Positions 1 to 15,600 of a stretch of 64,000 bases of DNA are shown in pieces. Numbering within the stretch: position 1 is the first letter of the stretch; every line of letters begins with the position of its first letter. The position numbers and the translations under genes were made by a program. Source of the stretch: Liolophura sinensis (Eukaryota > Mollusca > Polyplacophora > Chitonida > Chitonidae); assembly GCF_032854445.1 (NCBI RefSeq), contig NC_088301.1, positions 40,165,187 through 40,229,186 on the forward strand, in the 5' to 3' direction. Below the pieces are notes generated by a model, which saw only the letters and a list, made by a program, of their open reading frames with translations, did no database searches and was not told where the DNA came from.

Positions 1-413
1 AGGGTTATTTATTTTAGGTCAGTCTTTATTTTTGTCACTGGGAGATGATGTCAGGGACAGCACTATGTCTGACACATGACACCTATATGTCAGGCATATT
101 TATACCTGTTCAATTACCTGTCATTTATGAACAACTTTCTCAGCTTTGGTGCTTTTTGGTAAGACTGGTGAAACTTCCTTTCTCTGGATTGTGAATTTGT
201 TTTAAGCCAACACCTTTAGATTTACATTTATTCAACCATCTTGTTATGATGACATTGCTACGTGTAAAGGGCATTTTTTAGTTTTGATTATCTACCAATC
301 CATTGATCTTTTCCCACATAATACAAGTGGTGAATAGCTAATTGAAGGGCATGTTGACAAGCCTGGTATGTTTACAAGCAAGTATTTGTTATTTCTTTTT
401 GTTTGACTTTCAG
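1..413 (+). other. RAB7A: RAB7 upstream sequence, probably intron
   Basis: AT-rich sequence with no recognisable coding. It ends in a pyrimidine-rich stretch and an AG at 412-413, a good splice acceptor 17 bases before the RAB7 start codon. I infer that a 5' noncoding exon and the promoter lie to the left of the window. No promoter element is claimed here. Confidence 0.55.
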
Positions 414-430
414 AGTTAACCACAGGCAAA

Positions 431-2818
<2,388 letters not shown>

Positions 2819-3417
2819 ATAGGAAAGATAACTGTAAAATGGACTTAACTGTAAACATACTCGCACAGCATGACAGCATGGTGACTTGTGCGGGTCTGAA
2901 TACAACCACCATTCTAGTGTTTCAATGAATTTTGTATAAACTGTAAATGATTATCTGGCGCAGGCAAAACATGATATTTAACTTATTCCTTTGTGAAAAT
3001 GAATGGTTTATTGTCGATACAGTTCCTCCTGGGTCCATGGTTTACTCCTGACCTGGGGAAATTATCTGACAGATATTCCAAGTCACGCGCTGGCAGATTA
3101 AGCCACATGCAGACTCCTGAAGAAGACAGGCTTTCTGGATACACATCAGGGACATGCCTGGAAGATCCGAGACTACCACCTTGTCAAGGAATAGTAATTT
3201 GAGATTGGGCATCGGTTAATGATTTGCAAGAGATCTTGTGGATTAAAGCAGGTGCGCTCAGAGGAACATGTATTTGTAACATACTATAAAATGTCATATT
3301 ATAGTTGCCTTTCCTGCTATATAATGCTAATATTAAAACTGTAAATATGTTGAAATGTGAGAACTGTTATAATAAATACTCCCAACAAGAAACACAAACA
3401 AAAAGGTGTTTGTGGTG
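2819..3417 (+). terminator. RAB7A: RAB7 3' UTR and poly(A) site candidate
   Basis: Sequence after the TAA stop. An AATAAA hexamer at 3371-3376 is followed by a GT-rich element (GGTGTTTGTGGTG) at about 3404-3416, the usual arrangement around a cleavage site, so the mRNA probably ends near 3390-3400. Further AATAAA hexamers at 3472, 4030 and 5544 could serve longer forms. Confidence 0.5.
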
Positions 3418-5984
3418 AAGAACAAAATCGTTAGAATGGTGGTTATAATGAAAGGCATTTTGAATAAGGACAATAAAAAAGAATAATTGTTCAAACAACA
3501 ATGCTACACCTTAAGATTTTTAGGTTTAAATCAAGGCAAAACTGTATATTATATCTTGAATTGTCAAAAATGCCTTTCCTTATATTTGTTTCAGTAACTT
3601 AGGGAAATACAAATTGTCTGTATGCATACATTGTATACTAAGTCTACTTAAAGTTCAGGCTTTATTCTGATCTCAGCTAATCTGAATTATTCAACTGTGA
3701 CGTATGCGGCGGAGGAAGCTTGTAAAAATCCACTTTTCTCTATCTTAATTTGCTTGATTTTAAGTTTGTTTGTAAATTTTGACCATGCATCAACACCTTT
3801 ATTGAGGTATGGTGTAAAGATTACTATACTGAGACAGTCCCTGTTTTTGAACTGAATGTGAATCTTGTGATCTTCAGATTTATTTTGGGGGAAGATATTC
3901 TTTGCACTTCACTGAAAATGTGATGGTCCCCTGGAAAGTGTAAGGACCGTATAATATGTATAGTCATCATCACTATCAGCCTAAAAATGTGCTGCTCAGG
4001 ATATCCATGTTTGTAACATTAGTACTATTAATAAAAAAAAATAGGTGGCAGTGCATGCAAAAATAAGAGTTCGTATGTCACTTTTTCATTTTCGTCTTGT
4101 GTATGATAGGTTTTACGAGCCCATTTTATTTGTTGAATGTAACATATTCCTATTCCTTAGGACTGTGATGTTCACCCATGTTCAAGTATGTGGTTATGAC
4201 ATTTTGGTGTTCTGCCTATGACAATGTGTCTGAAGAATGTCACTTAAATTTCATCCATTGGGAATGACATCAGTGAACATGGTGAAAATGTCATGCTTGT
4301 TATAAATTGTATAAAAAAAATAGTAATTTGCCATTGCACATTTATCAGGATGCTTTTAAGACATTGCTTCAAACTATAGCTGAAAGTGATAATCCAAACT
4401 TCGATGTTAGTTGTTTATTTTTCCTGCTGTCAGAATAACTACAATTTTGAAAAGGCAGAAAATGTATGGTCAGAAGCAAAGCTAACAAAAATGAAACACA
4501 AATTAAATACTCCCAGGAAACAGAAAACCAAAATGTTCCAAACAGGAAAATGTCTACAGTCGATCAAATGCATCATATATTGACCTTTCAAAGGATCCCT
4601 TAAAATTATTGCACTGAATTGTTACTCTGATGGGGTATGGTAAATAGTGAAGCACAGATTTAATATGCAAAAATATATTTTAATATGCTGATTTAGCGAT
4701 ACACAAATTATTCCATAATAAACATACCATCCCATCTTGTTTAACTGAAGAGAAAGTGAAAGCTGAACCTCTCAAGAATGTATAACTACAAAAGGAAGTA
4801 GTAAATAAATAGCTCACTATGAATTAAGGTTCAGACATTCACTAGCAAAGTGATATTGTCACCGCTTTATATAATATCCTTCATTTGTAGGCCACATATG
4901 TTGTACCTTGAAAGTTTGAATGATAACATCTAGTATTTACAAGGACTGATATAGCTAATACATAGCTAAGATCACTCATCATTTACTAATATACACGTAC
5001 ATGAGTGTGCTCAGTGAAATGATCTATCAAAACCTTTGTCTTGACGTTTTCTGGTGTACATGTATATATATGTGTGTCTATATATATATATATTTTTATA
5101 TATATATATACATGTATATATATATATATATATGCTTGATTTTATTAAATATAAATTTATAAAAATTTGAACACTGTTTCTCCTCAAGTGGGAATGTAGC
5201 TGATTGGCATGTCAACATTTGAGTTATGAACGTAAATGAGTTTCAAATATCAAAACTGTTACCCATCAAGCATGTGCATGTATTTGAAACTGGTCTTGTC
5301 AGCTGTTTTAGAGCGATTTCCTGAATAAGTGGCCTGGATCAAGGTCTTGAGCATGAGATGAGAGTATGTGTATCATCACATCTGCTAACAACTACAATTA
5401 CAGACATACCCAGAGCTAATACAAAAAAAAAATTCCTAAATAAGTACAAAGATCATGTGTAAAGGTCTCTGAAGATATTCCCTTAGACAAATTTATTCAG
5501 CAAATTATGTTACTTGTTGCCATTGTATCACAGACACTTTGGCAATAAAAATCAACTCTTGTTACACAGGATTTGTTTAGTTCTTACTTCTTACCTAGTG
5601 ACAACAGGAGTTCTTTGATGTCATTTGCTTTATGACATCCTTGTTCTGTTTCCCAAAGAAAATTCAGGTTTCTGAGAGCTATGTTTTTAATCGCTCATCT
5701 TTTAAAGGTCAATTTTCACTTTAACACCATGTTTGTGGTAATCAGACTTCACTGTGGAGTGTCTTAATATTGTTGGTGTGGAAAGTTAAGGTGCTTGCTT
5801 TCATTCGCTGGTTTCCATGAAACATAGATTATATACCACTTGGATTAAAGTTTCACAGCTTCTCAGCATCTGTTGATCTCATGGTTGGTGGTGTTTGTCT
5901 TAAATTGTCTTGCATTTAGTTTGTATAGAACCTCTTGCCTTTCACCAACAAGACATACAGTCTGTCAAACATGAGAAATGTCAG
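3418..5984. other. intergenic, AT-rich
   Basis: No recognisable coding. It contains spare AATAAA hexamers and a TA-rich microsatellite near 5056-5136. It may in part be an extended RAB7 3' UTR. Confidence 0.5.
5056..5136. repeat. TA-rich microsatellite
   Basis: Compound (TA)n runs interrupted by TGTGTG, TTTTT and CATG. Confidence 0.9.
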
Positions 5985-6075
5985 TGGTTAATTGCCAAGG
6001 TCTGCGATTTACTCTAGGAGTTTGCGTTTTCTCCACCCATAAAACCCACCTGCCATAATATAAGTGTGACATTTA
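5985..6075 (-). repeat. diverged SINE-like fragment
   Basis: The block reads ..TTTTCTCCACCCATAAAACC..GCCATAATATAAGTG.. and resembles, at low identity, the 3' part of the SINE at 7761-8160 and the core of the repeat at 23110-23275 (TTTCCTCCCACCATAATG..ATAAGTGAAATA). Orientation is inferred from that resemblance. Confidence 0.35.
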
Positions 6076-6189
6076 ACAACAATCAGATATATGTAAAGCA
6101 AATGAAAACAGGTATCCACAGTTGTGTTACACTAGGAGCATGAGTTCAGGTGAACAGAACATATGCTCCAACAAATGCATTTGTTTGAA

Positions 6190-6868
6190 GCTGTGGCAAG
6201 TAAAACTGCCGAGGGGAATCTTCATGGGAGTTGATGATAGGTATGTGGTTACCATGACATCAGAGCCAATTGGAGAGTCGCGACACATCATCTGTGTATC
6301 TATATATCCACCAAAAAGTAAAACTATACGTGGAAAACTTTGAGTTCTAGCCCAAATACGAAATCATATCTTTTTTTTTATAGTTTACATATGGAAAATG
6401 GATATCTCGTTACCATGACAACCACGAAAATGGACAAATGCTACATTGGATACATCATCATCTATATATCCACCAAAAATTAAAACTTTCGGTTGAAAAC
6501 AGTTGGAGTTTGAGCACATATACGAAATCATATCTATTTGCGTAGTATATATAGGGAAAACAGCAATCCTGTAACCATGACAACCGTACAAATGGACAAA
6601 TGTGAGTCGCGACACATCTTCATCTGTGTATGTATAATAGTGGAGTTATAACCAGGGTTATATATAGTCAGGGAAACCATAACAACTGCAGAAATGGACA
6701 AGTGTGAGTGGCGTCACATCGTCATGTGTGTATCCACCAAAAATGAAAACTCTCTGTGCAAAAGAACTGGAGATATAGCCCAGAAATGAATACGTACGGA
6801 CGGACACACATACAAAATAACTATAATATAATACGCCCAGCCTATTTGAGTGGGGGGGGGGGGGGGGA
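6190..6868. repeat. degenerate ~165-bp tandem repeat ending in poly-G
   Basis: At least three and probably four diverged units. Landmarks recur in order: ACCATGACA.C, GGACAAATG, a CATCATC block, ATCCACCAAAAA.TAAAAC (at about 6305, 6469 and 6732) and TACGAAATCATATC. The first two landmark spacings are about 164 bases; the third unit is shortened. The array ends in GGACGGACACACA and a run of 16 G at 6852-6867. No coding is seen. Confidence 0.75.
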
Positions 6869-7760
6869 GTGCATAAAAATTGGAGGATCATGACAAACTT
6901 ACACACTCGGAAGTAAACACTAGCAAAAAAAAAGGTGACCTAAACTAAGAAGGCTCCATTTAGGACATCCTTTTCTGATCAACCAAATTTTTTGGCCTGA
7001 ATTAAAACAGCTTTGTTTTAGTCCACATTCTTGTGGAACAACTGCTCAGATGCTTAATAATTAATACCTCTGAAATTGGTTGGCCATGTTCCCAACTTAT
7101 AGCTCCACATTTATTTTTTAAAGCTAAGCTGGGAAGAATGAAACAATCTCAAATCTAATTCCTAACAGGCACAAAGCCTGTATATTCTCATTTAGTGCTA
7201 TATTTTAATTTAATTTAATTTACGGCTGGATTACTGTGAATATCAAGCCCATGTAAACTGAAGTGGCATGTTGTAATCCACCTTTCTGTGCTTCCGCTGC
7301 AGTTTTAAGTCGAGAGGTTTATCAGGTACCTGACAGTGGTTTACCTATTGACTGTTTTCTGTTGTCTTCTGTGGCAGCAGTTGCTAGGAGAGTAAGACTT
7401 ACCAGTGGCTTTGAAATTTTCATCTGATGGAAGATGAGAGGAACATATGCCCCGCTAGTGGAAGATTTAATGACAAAAATATACGTGTAATTCTCTAGGC
7501 CTACTGTTAAACTGCAGTATCCTTGTGAACTGATGAGATGTGCCTAGAAAGTAATGACCATATCCTGACTTAAAATGACAAACTTTGGACAAATTGGCAA
7601 ATTTAGTGGATGCATCTGTGCTAAAAATGCCTCAGCACATGCCATGGCAATAATGACGATTTTCAATACAATATTTGTAAAACAAAAAAACTGTACTTTC
7701 CTCAAGCAGCGGAAAGTAATGATGCTTACTAAATTAAAAGGCATATTAGGTCCACTGGGA
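6869..7760. other. intergenic, nothing recognised
   Basis: No coding, RNA gene or repeat family could be supported here. Confidence 0.5.
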
Positions 7761-8160
7761 GAGGGACGTGGCTGACGAGTAGTAAAAAGAGCTTGGTCGA
7801 CTTTGAAGCATTATAGGACTCGGAAATGCAAGATGTAGGTTCAAACCGGGCATTGGAGTGTGAATTTTCATTTATAATCTGCCCAGTGTCACTATTTGTG
7901 GGGTTTTAGTGACCATAGGCAGTTGACAACGCTCGTGTGACTATTTGCACTCGTTCATTGAAGACCACTAGTCTTCAGTCAATATGGTGTACATGTACCT
8001 GTAGGCCTACTAGTGCGTCCAGCCACAGGAGAAAGTTTGTCAGTAACTTGCTAAGGTCAGCGGTTAACCCTCAGGGATTCTGGTCTTCTCAGCCCAGGAT
8101 ACTAACAGCCACCACATACTGGTGGGGTAAATTTGGGGTAAAGTTCATAAATGAATGAAA
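7761..8160 (+). repeat. tRNA-derived SINE
   Basis: The left part has a tRNA-like promoter: GTGGCTGACGAGTAGT resembles box A, and GGTTCAAACCG at about 7832 fits the box B consensus GGTTCRANNC. A SINE body follows (..CGCTCGTGTGACTATTTGCAC.., then ..TTGAAGACCACTAGT..) that recurs diverged at 23338-23560. It lies between RAB7 and OTUD5. Confidence 0.6.
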
Positions 8161-8439
8161 CAAGTAGCCAAATAGATGCTATACCTCCAGTAATAGTGTG
8201 CAATGCAGTAAAGCTGGAAATTTAATAATACATACACACGTATCAGATAAGCACAGCAAGCACAAGTTGCAAGGATTCCTTTATATTTTTTAGTAATGTC
8301 CCAAAACGAAGAACAGAGAGAAACTAGTAGAATGGTGCTCTTCATTTCAAACCAATACAGTCAATTTACTAAGCATGATGTGGCTTCCTGTTTTAGAAAT
8401 GTCCTAGTACAGTGAATCAAAGGAATAACAGAGTTATCT

Positions 8440-8633
8440 TACCTTGAGTTCATTGTAGGTGGCGCTCTGAAACCAAAATAGACATTTCACGTCATCTGAA
8501 CGAAGTCGCCATGTTCTGAGAGACAGAAAAGACTTTTTAACGTCCAGTTGTGGTGGATTTTCTGCGCTACCCGAGTGTTTACATGTGCAAGAACCGGTTA
8601 AGTGCTAAAGGAAGAGTAGTCCATTAGTGAACT
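8440..8633 (+). promoter_or_regulatory. OTUD5: OTUD5 5' flank / 5' UTR with YY1-like site
   Basis: Sequence just before the OTUD5 start codon. GTCGCCATGTT at 8505-8515 is the reverse of an AACATGGCGAC YY1-type site, common near transcription starts of TATA-less housekeeping genes. No TATA box is seen. The transcription start is not fixed by sequence alone. Confidence 0.35.
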
Positions 8634-9569
8634 ATGACGATTCTACCTAAGAAAAAGCAGTCAAAAGAAAAGAATGACTCGGAGACCCAAGAACATTCAC
8701 TAGGTCACAGTCACACGGTTCTCGGCCATCACCCGTCACCGAATGATCCCCGGCACGATAGACACGGACGTTCGAGGACCTCGCCCCCATTGTGGCATGC
8801 CACACCCGCCAGGGATGATAAAATGACAGCCTGTGACCCTGGTGGGGGCTTTGAAGCAGGTCACGACAGTAGTGCTAATCATAATAAAAGACGCCATCGT
8901 TCGTCCCCACATCGAAATGTACGAAAACATCGTGGGCACGGGTCCACTTCGCATGCTGCCCATACGCCTGTCAAAGGGTCGGTGGGTGGGGCGGGGGTAC
9001 CCCTGTCTGGCCAGGCCGAATATGAGGGGCCAGAGGCGGACTACAACAGTGGGGACGAGCACCACGGCCCCCCAGACTCGTGTGGCACTGATGTTGGGGA
9101 GGTGAGAATCAGCTGTGGGCAGAACCTTGCATGAGTGGTTAGGAATGTGGAGTGTTCATGGCACAGTACTGGTTACTCAGTACTGTTTGTTTCAATTGGT
9201 CAATGTTGAATTATGTGTTAAGTATGCATATCAGTCAGCATTTTGACAGTAGCATAATTATACATGTTGAGATATGCATTCACCTGATGTATAACCATTC
9301 TTTCAGGATATGATATTACGTTCTGATCGGCCAAGGATGGTCCTGACATCTTTCCATTGTAACGTCTTATAGAGCTAATCTTACACTGGAAAAGGACAGA
9401 GTTTCTGTGAATTTAGTTTGGTACACCATGTAGTTGAGACTTTGTTTGAGACCATAGCAGCCAGGCAAGTGCCTGGAGGTTTTATACCGGAACTTGGGGG
9501 GAATAGCATCTGTAGCGAGTTACAACCTAGGTGAATATGGGAGTTAAGCAAATGCAGCATATGTTCTGT

Positions 9570-9609
<40 letters not shown>

Positions 9610-12600
9610 TCCATCTTCTTAAGTGATATATTTGTTTATTTCAAATCATTTGTCACCATTATATGGTTGCAGTATTGTTAAGGTAGCATAAAGCCATAAT
9701 CATTCATTGTATAGACATTTTGTGGAGATGTCTAAATTACATCAACTGCTATGCTATTACCCCAACTTCTGGTGTATGGGTCAGTCCATGTCAGCTCAGC
9801 CAGCTGTTCCTTGAGGACATTTCTCTTCATGGACAATCACCCAAGAGACATTTTCTTCATCATACAATTTCCCCTAATATATACATATATGACCAATTAA
9901 TGAACACCTGTATATATATTTTCTTGTTCTAATTTGAGACCATTTATTGTCCACAGGGGCAATTGTTGTCACTGAGAAGGGGGGTGGGGTGGGGGGTAAT
10001 TGTCCATAAAAAGGGAAATGTCAGCAGGGGGAATTGTTCTTAGGGAGGAGAGGAAGAATTGTCCTTGGACGGTCCGGGGGGAAATGTCCATAGGGGGAAA
10101 TATTTGGAGAGGGAATTGTCCATAGAGGGAAATGTCCGCAGGGCGAATTGTTTTCAACGGTAGGGGGGTGGAATTGTCCATAGAAGGAAATGTCTGCAGG
10201 GCAAATTGCTCTATAGAGGGAAATGTCTGCAGAGGGAATTGTTCTCAGTGGGAGGAAAAGAAGGACAAGTCCATAAGGGGAATTCTCCATAGAGAGAAAT
10301 GTCTGTAGGAGAAATTCTCCATAGAGGGAAATGTCTGCAGGGGGTATTGCTCTCCGGAGGAATTGTCCACAAGGGTGAATTGTTGTCAAGGAAATTGTCC
10401 ATAGACGGCAAATGCCCTGGATTTGTTGTCGTGAACGCTTGGATTTTTCTGAAAAGTGTTTTTAGAATACCTTCAAAGAATGATTGCAGGTTGTACTATG
10501 TGATGGTGACTGTCTGTTCGTACATAGCCTCATGTCTAGCCTGTTTATTGTACACTTTACTTGCTGTGGATCTCATTTCTTGCCTGTAATAGTTACCAGG
10601 CCACAGCCCCAATTGTTTTGGAAGTGCAGTTTTAATTTTTGGTGGATACTTACTTGTGGAACAGGTGTGATGTCATAAAGTGTCCCTCCACTTCGCATTA
10701 CATCTAGATTTATGATATTTCATTTCTCAACTACCTAGAATTCATACCTCCCTGAAGCACTAAGCCAACTTGTAATGCATGAAATACATGTAGATAATTT
10801 TTGAATCTGTACTGTCATAAAACATCTATGGTGCTAATGTTGCTTTAGCAAAGCATATAAAATAAAGCACTGAAAGTCTGGGATGGCATAGATGTTTCTT
10901 GGTGCGTTCCTAGCTCACCTTGCACTATGTTACATTTTTCTGTTATTTTGTAATACATGTTCATTTATGTAATTTATAGCTTATAGTTGACCAAATATTT
11001 ATGTCATGGCACAGATTTTGAGAAAGGACTTGTGGGATCACAGTTGCGGAGATATTGATGCAATACAGTATGTTTTGAGGGAAAAGTGTAAAAATGAGCT
11101 GTTCTTACAGGTTTTGGTGTCTGCTTTTAATGCAGTTAACTGGAATCTAACCTAGGTCTTATACCTTGAATAAAAGACTTGTGAATGCATATTGAAGTTA
11201 AACAAACTCAGACGCACAAACCATCACTTTTCATGTTGTACCTAACCCCTATTGATCAGTCTGAAAATGTGGAGTACACGTATATGTATCTGTGTATAGC
11301 ATATTTTTGGGAAATCCCCTAGTTGTGACATTTGTGTCAAGAAATTGGGAAGCAGACCAACAGAGCATATGTAGATTATGCAGTTAATGTATAATTTTGT
11401 CAAGAGATTGTGGCATGTTCTTTTTGGATTTTGCAATTTTGTGACATCAAATTGTCCATACAGTGTTATTTTTATCAAAAGTACATATACTTAATGAATT
11501 ATTTTCACAGAAAAAAGTTACAAAGTCTCATACAAATACTGTATAAACCTGTTGACAACAATATTTGCAAAAGTTGCAACCATTACAATTCACATTATTT
11601 TTAAGGATCCAAGTGATATGGGCAGAAATACATTGAGAGCAACAAGAGTTGGTTAGTGTGGAAAGTTGGTGTAGACCCCTGTGCATCAGATGGCTGAAAC
11701 TAGGCTTATCGGCAACAAATTCTGTGTAGCTTGACCTACATACCTACTGAAACTGATGTCACACCATCCTTGATTATGTTTAAATCAAACATGTTTATAT
11801 CAAATGTATTCAAAGCAACTGCAGAATGCAGACTATGGGCTTTGTCAAACACTTCAAAGTACAGTATATGCCTGCATGTATACATATTTTAACTTTTATT
11901 CCCCCCCCCCCAAGTAAGTCTGTTTTGAAATGATTATTTTTCTGGAAAGAGAGAAGCTAATAATCAGTTTACACATGAAGTGTATAGGTTTTTGTTAGGT
12001 ATTGAAATTCAATAAAATAAACACTTATATATGATTCTGTTAGATTATATTGGTATCTTGTAAGGATTGTGTAAAATTCATGACTTAAGTGACCAAGGCC
12101 CCATTTCACAAAGCTCATGTAGCGTGACATTCACCTAACTACCATGGCAACATAATACCTGCAATAATGGGGCAGCTTGCACAAAGCGTTCGTACACTAA
12201 GTTGATTGTAACCTGTAACTACCAAGGTAACACATGCTTTTAACATGTATCGCCATGGTAGTTACCTTCAACTTAGGATACAATTGTTTTGTGCAAGTGA
12301 TCCCTGGTCACCATGGAAGTTATGTGCTTTGTAAAACGGGCCCCAGAAGTAAACCTCACAAATGTGGACATTTTATAAATTGTTAAAAAGTACCAGAGCT
12401 TGTCTTCCTTTGAATTTGTAATTTTATTATTGTTCTGGCTCATTCATGTGTAGATCGATATAACTGTTATCAAGGACTTCAGAGTAAATCATTTCTATTA
12501 AATAAAAATTAGGAGAGATCATATTAATTAAAAGGTGTTTGCCTCTCACTGACCACCCTGGAAAAGGGTCTTGGTGACGAAAAGTAGTCCACATTCTGCC

Positions 12601-15600
12601 ATCAAGATGGTGTACATATCTGTATATCGCTTTTGGGAAAGTTTTCCACTTACTTGCCTAAGGTGTGAAAATGCCTAAATGTAAATGCCTAAATTAGGTA
12701 GAAAAATTCATCAGAATCAAGCAAAATGCATCACTTGAAAAATGCTTACCTTTGGGTGAAACACAGTCCTTTTTAAGTAATCTTCATGAACCTTAGTTGC
12801 AGTCATTATTCAGCATGGAAAATTTGGTCATTGGTATTTATATGGTTGTAAATAGGTGCACATACACATGAATGACTATATTCACACATTTTAGCAGAAA
12901 TTATAAAACAGTAATAATGTTCATAGTGATGAAGAGCAAAGGACCTGATGAATTCTGTTTTTACTAGATGACAGCAAGACTTAAGGTATTTGTATTAAAG
13001 GTAAAATACCACTTGTTTCTTTTGTTGTTATCAGTTGGAAAGAGTGTTTGAGCAAACTCTCAAAGAGAAAAAGGGTTTCATGGTGAAGAAAATGGGTGAA
13101 GATGGTGCCTGTCTTTTCCGGGCAGTAGGTATGTATCTGTGGCATAAATTCTGACAGTAACTGCAACAAACATTCGTCGTTCATAAGCCAGACTCATACT
13201 AAAAGTTTCATTTTTCAGAGGTAGAGCTGAAAAACATATTATCATATAATCTTTCCCTTGATTTGCTAATCACTCCTCATTTCTGATTTTGAGTACATAT
13301 ATAATACTAAACCAGCTGTATTTATATGCAAGATTAATGTATTATGCAAATGAGGCATTTTAATATGCAAACAAAAAGCCAAATCTCTTGATCAAGCATC
13401 ATGGTGCATGTATGCTCTGAAATCCTCTTGTGAAGGTCAAAAAAATCACAAGTATAGGTAATATTGGGAACTATCATTCGTCTTGATTGTGGCTTGGTTG
13501 AGAATTTGGAATGAGCATCCAGGAGAAAAGTGTGCTTTGAGCTTGCTTTAATCACAACAGCAGTCGCATGAAGGCTTAGCAAGGTGTAAAAAGAAAAGCA
13601 GCTCAGTATGCATTTTTCTTAAGTGAAATGAAGTGAGCCTAAGTGTTAGAACGGAAAACTGTCAGAAACATAATTTTTTAACTAGCTTTCTTAGTTGAGA
13701 GCGTACCAATAATATTTAAAAGTTCTCGAATAAGATTCAAACTTTGTGTCTAATAAGTTTATACCTCATGATGATTGTGTTTTTCCAAATCCATGTAAGA
13801 AATCTGCATACATTTGTTTGCAGCTGACCAGGTTTACGGAGATCAGGACATGCATACTGTTGTGAGAAAACATTGTGTGGATTATATGGTAAGTTTAGAT
13901 ACGAACTAAAGTAGTCACAGAGGCATGGAAATTTTTGTGCCCAAATTACAACTTTCTACAAATTTTGAATTTAAGTTCTGGTGAATAGATACAATGTGTT
14001 GGAACATTATCTTGCCCATTTAAAGAGGTTGCCATAATGTTATTGCATTTACTTATTATTGACACGTAGTTATTGATGCTGTCTTTGTGTTTTCACCTGT
14101 TCTAGGCTAAAAACAGAGACTACTTTCAACACTACGTTACAGAAGATTTTGCCACGTACCTTAATCGCAAACGAATGGAGAATTGCCACGGCAACCATGT
14201 TGAGATGCAAGCTATGTGTGAAATTTACAACCGCCCCATAGAAGTCTACCAATACAGTATAGGTAATAAGACTTCCACTGTTCGATGGACAGTTCAACAA
14301 ATGCTTATAATGTACAAGCTGTAAACACCAACGGCCTGCAACTTTGACAATTTGACAAATTCACATCTGAAGCTGGAGATGGTATTGCATTTTCCTTTGA
14401 ACAGTGGAATAATATGGATGCTATCCAAGTCCGAGGGTATCTCGATAAACAGATTGTAATCCACTAAGGTAGTGATTACCACTGGAACTTCACAAATTAT
14501 ATGTTGTTTTGGAACAGTTAATGTGAACATATATGTATGGTTATAAGGACACAGAGCACTCTCCCTATACTTGCCAGTGTCTTTTAAAAAATTAATCAGA
14601 CTTAAGTTTCCTGTTTTGCATCAACTTCATTTGTCTTAATTTAGATGGAGATTAATTTTTTGCTGAAAAATGAAAAAACTCTAAAGATCATCATCAGTTG
14701 CAGTGTGTAAGATATACCACAGAAATTACACACAGTGGGCATTGCTCCCAAAATCACTACCACAACGACTGTAATCTTGTCACGTTTAAAGCACATGTAC
14801 GTTAAGTATTCCGTAAAGATATTGTTAGGTTTAGGACTTAAAAGAATGCATAATCGATTCTGAATTGCCATTGTGAGAGATCGGCAAGTCCAGGCTATGC
14901 CTTGCCTAAGGTGAATTTTATATGTGTTACATGACCAAGGCTGCAAGATTTTTTGAAGTGCAAGGCTACTTCATTTTTATTCTTTCTTATTCCCCTTTTG
15001 TTTCAGAGCCCATCAACACCTTTCACAGTTCATATAAGACAGATAATGAGCCAATCCGGATTAGTTATCATAGAAATGTTCATTACAACTCTGTCGTTGA
15101 TCCCTATAAACCAACTGTGGGTGTTGGCCTTGGTCTGCCAGGATTCCAGCCTGGGGTAACTACCATCTCCTTTTTTTGTTTTTATGATTTACAACAAACC
15201 ATTTGCCTCTGAATTCTACTGAATTTAGTATGGGGAACTGGCTGTAGTCTAGTAGTCAGAGGCTCTTGTTTTTCAGTTACTAGGTAGTGGCCCCGATAGT
15301 ACAGTTGGTAGATGGTCTGCTTCGGAGGCGGTAGATCCACGGTCAATCCTGGATGAGGTCACATCTAAGACCTAAGAGCTTGGCGTTCAGCATTAAGATG
15401 ATAGTGTAACAACTAGTTGACCCATATGAGTACAATGGCTCGTGCGAGGCATGGGCGGCTCACTTACCTTCAGTAAGTTGTCTCATTGAAGCAGCACTAA
15501 ATAAAAGAGCGTTGGATCCGTCCTGCAGCAAGAAGGCACAGTACATACACTCTAAGGACTCCTTTGTTGCCATATGACTGAAAAGTTGTTAAGTATGATT

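Larger units (their letters stand above)
9102..13034 (+). other. OTUD5: OTUD5 intron 1 (3.9 kb)
   Basis: GTGAGA donor, ..TTATCAG acceptor, phase 0. It holds an AT microsatellite, an inverted copy of a short repeat, a long degenerate tandem array and a nested fold-back element, each listed separately. Vertebrate OTUD5 has extra acidic/alanine-rich residues at this junction, so a small missed exon is possible, but the join is already in frame. Confidence 0.85.

Noticed and set aside
7761-7850. Functional tRNA gene
   Set aside because: Box A and box B are present, but no acceptor stem or proper cloverleaf can be formed and a SINE body follows.
10021-10389. 122-codon minus-strand open frame
   Set aside because: It is produced by the tandem array in OTUD5 intron 1; the peptide is only the repeat translated.
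9945-10415. CRISPR-like array
   Set aside because: Units are degenerate, there are no unique spacers, and it lies in an intron of an animal gene.
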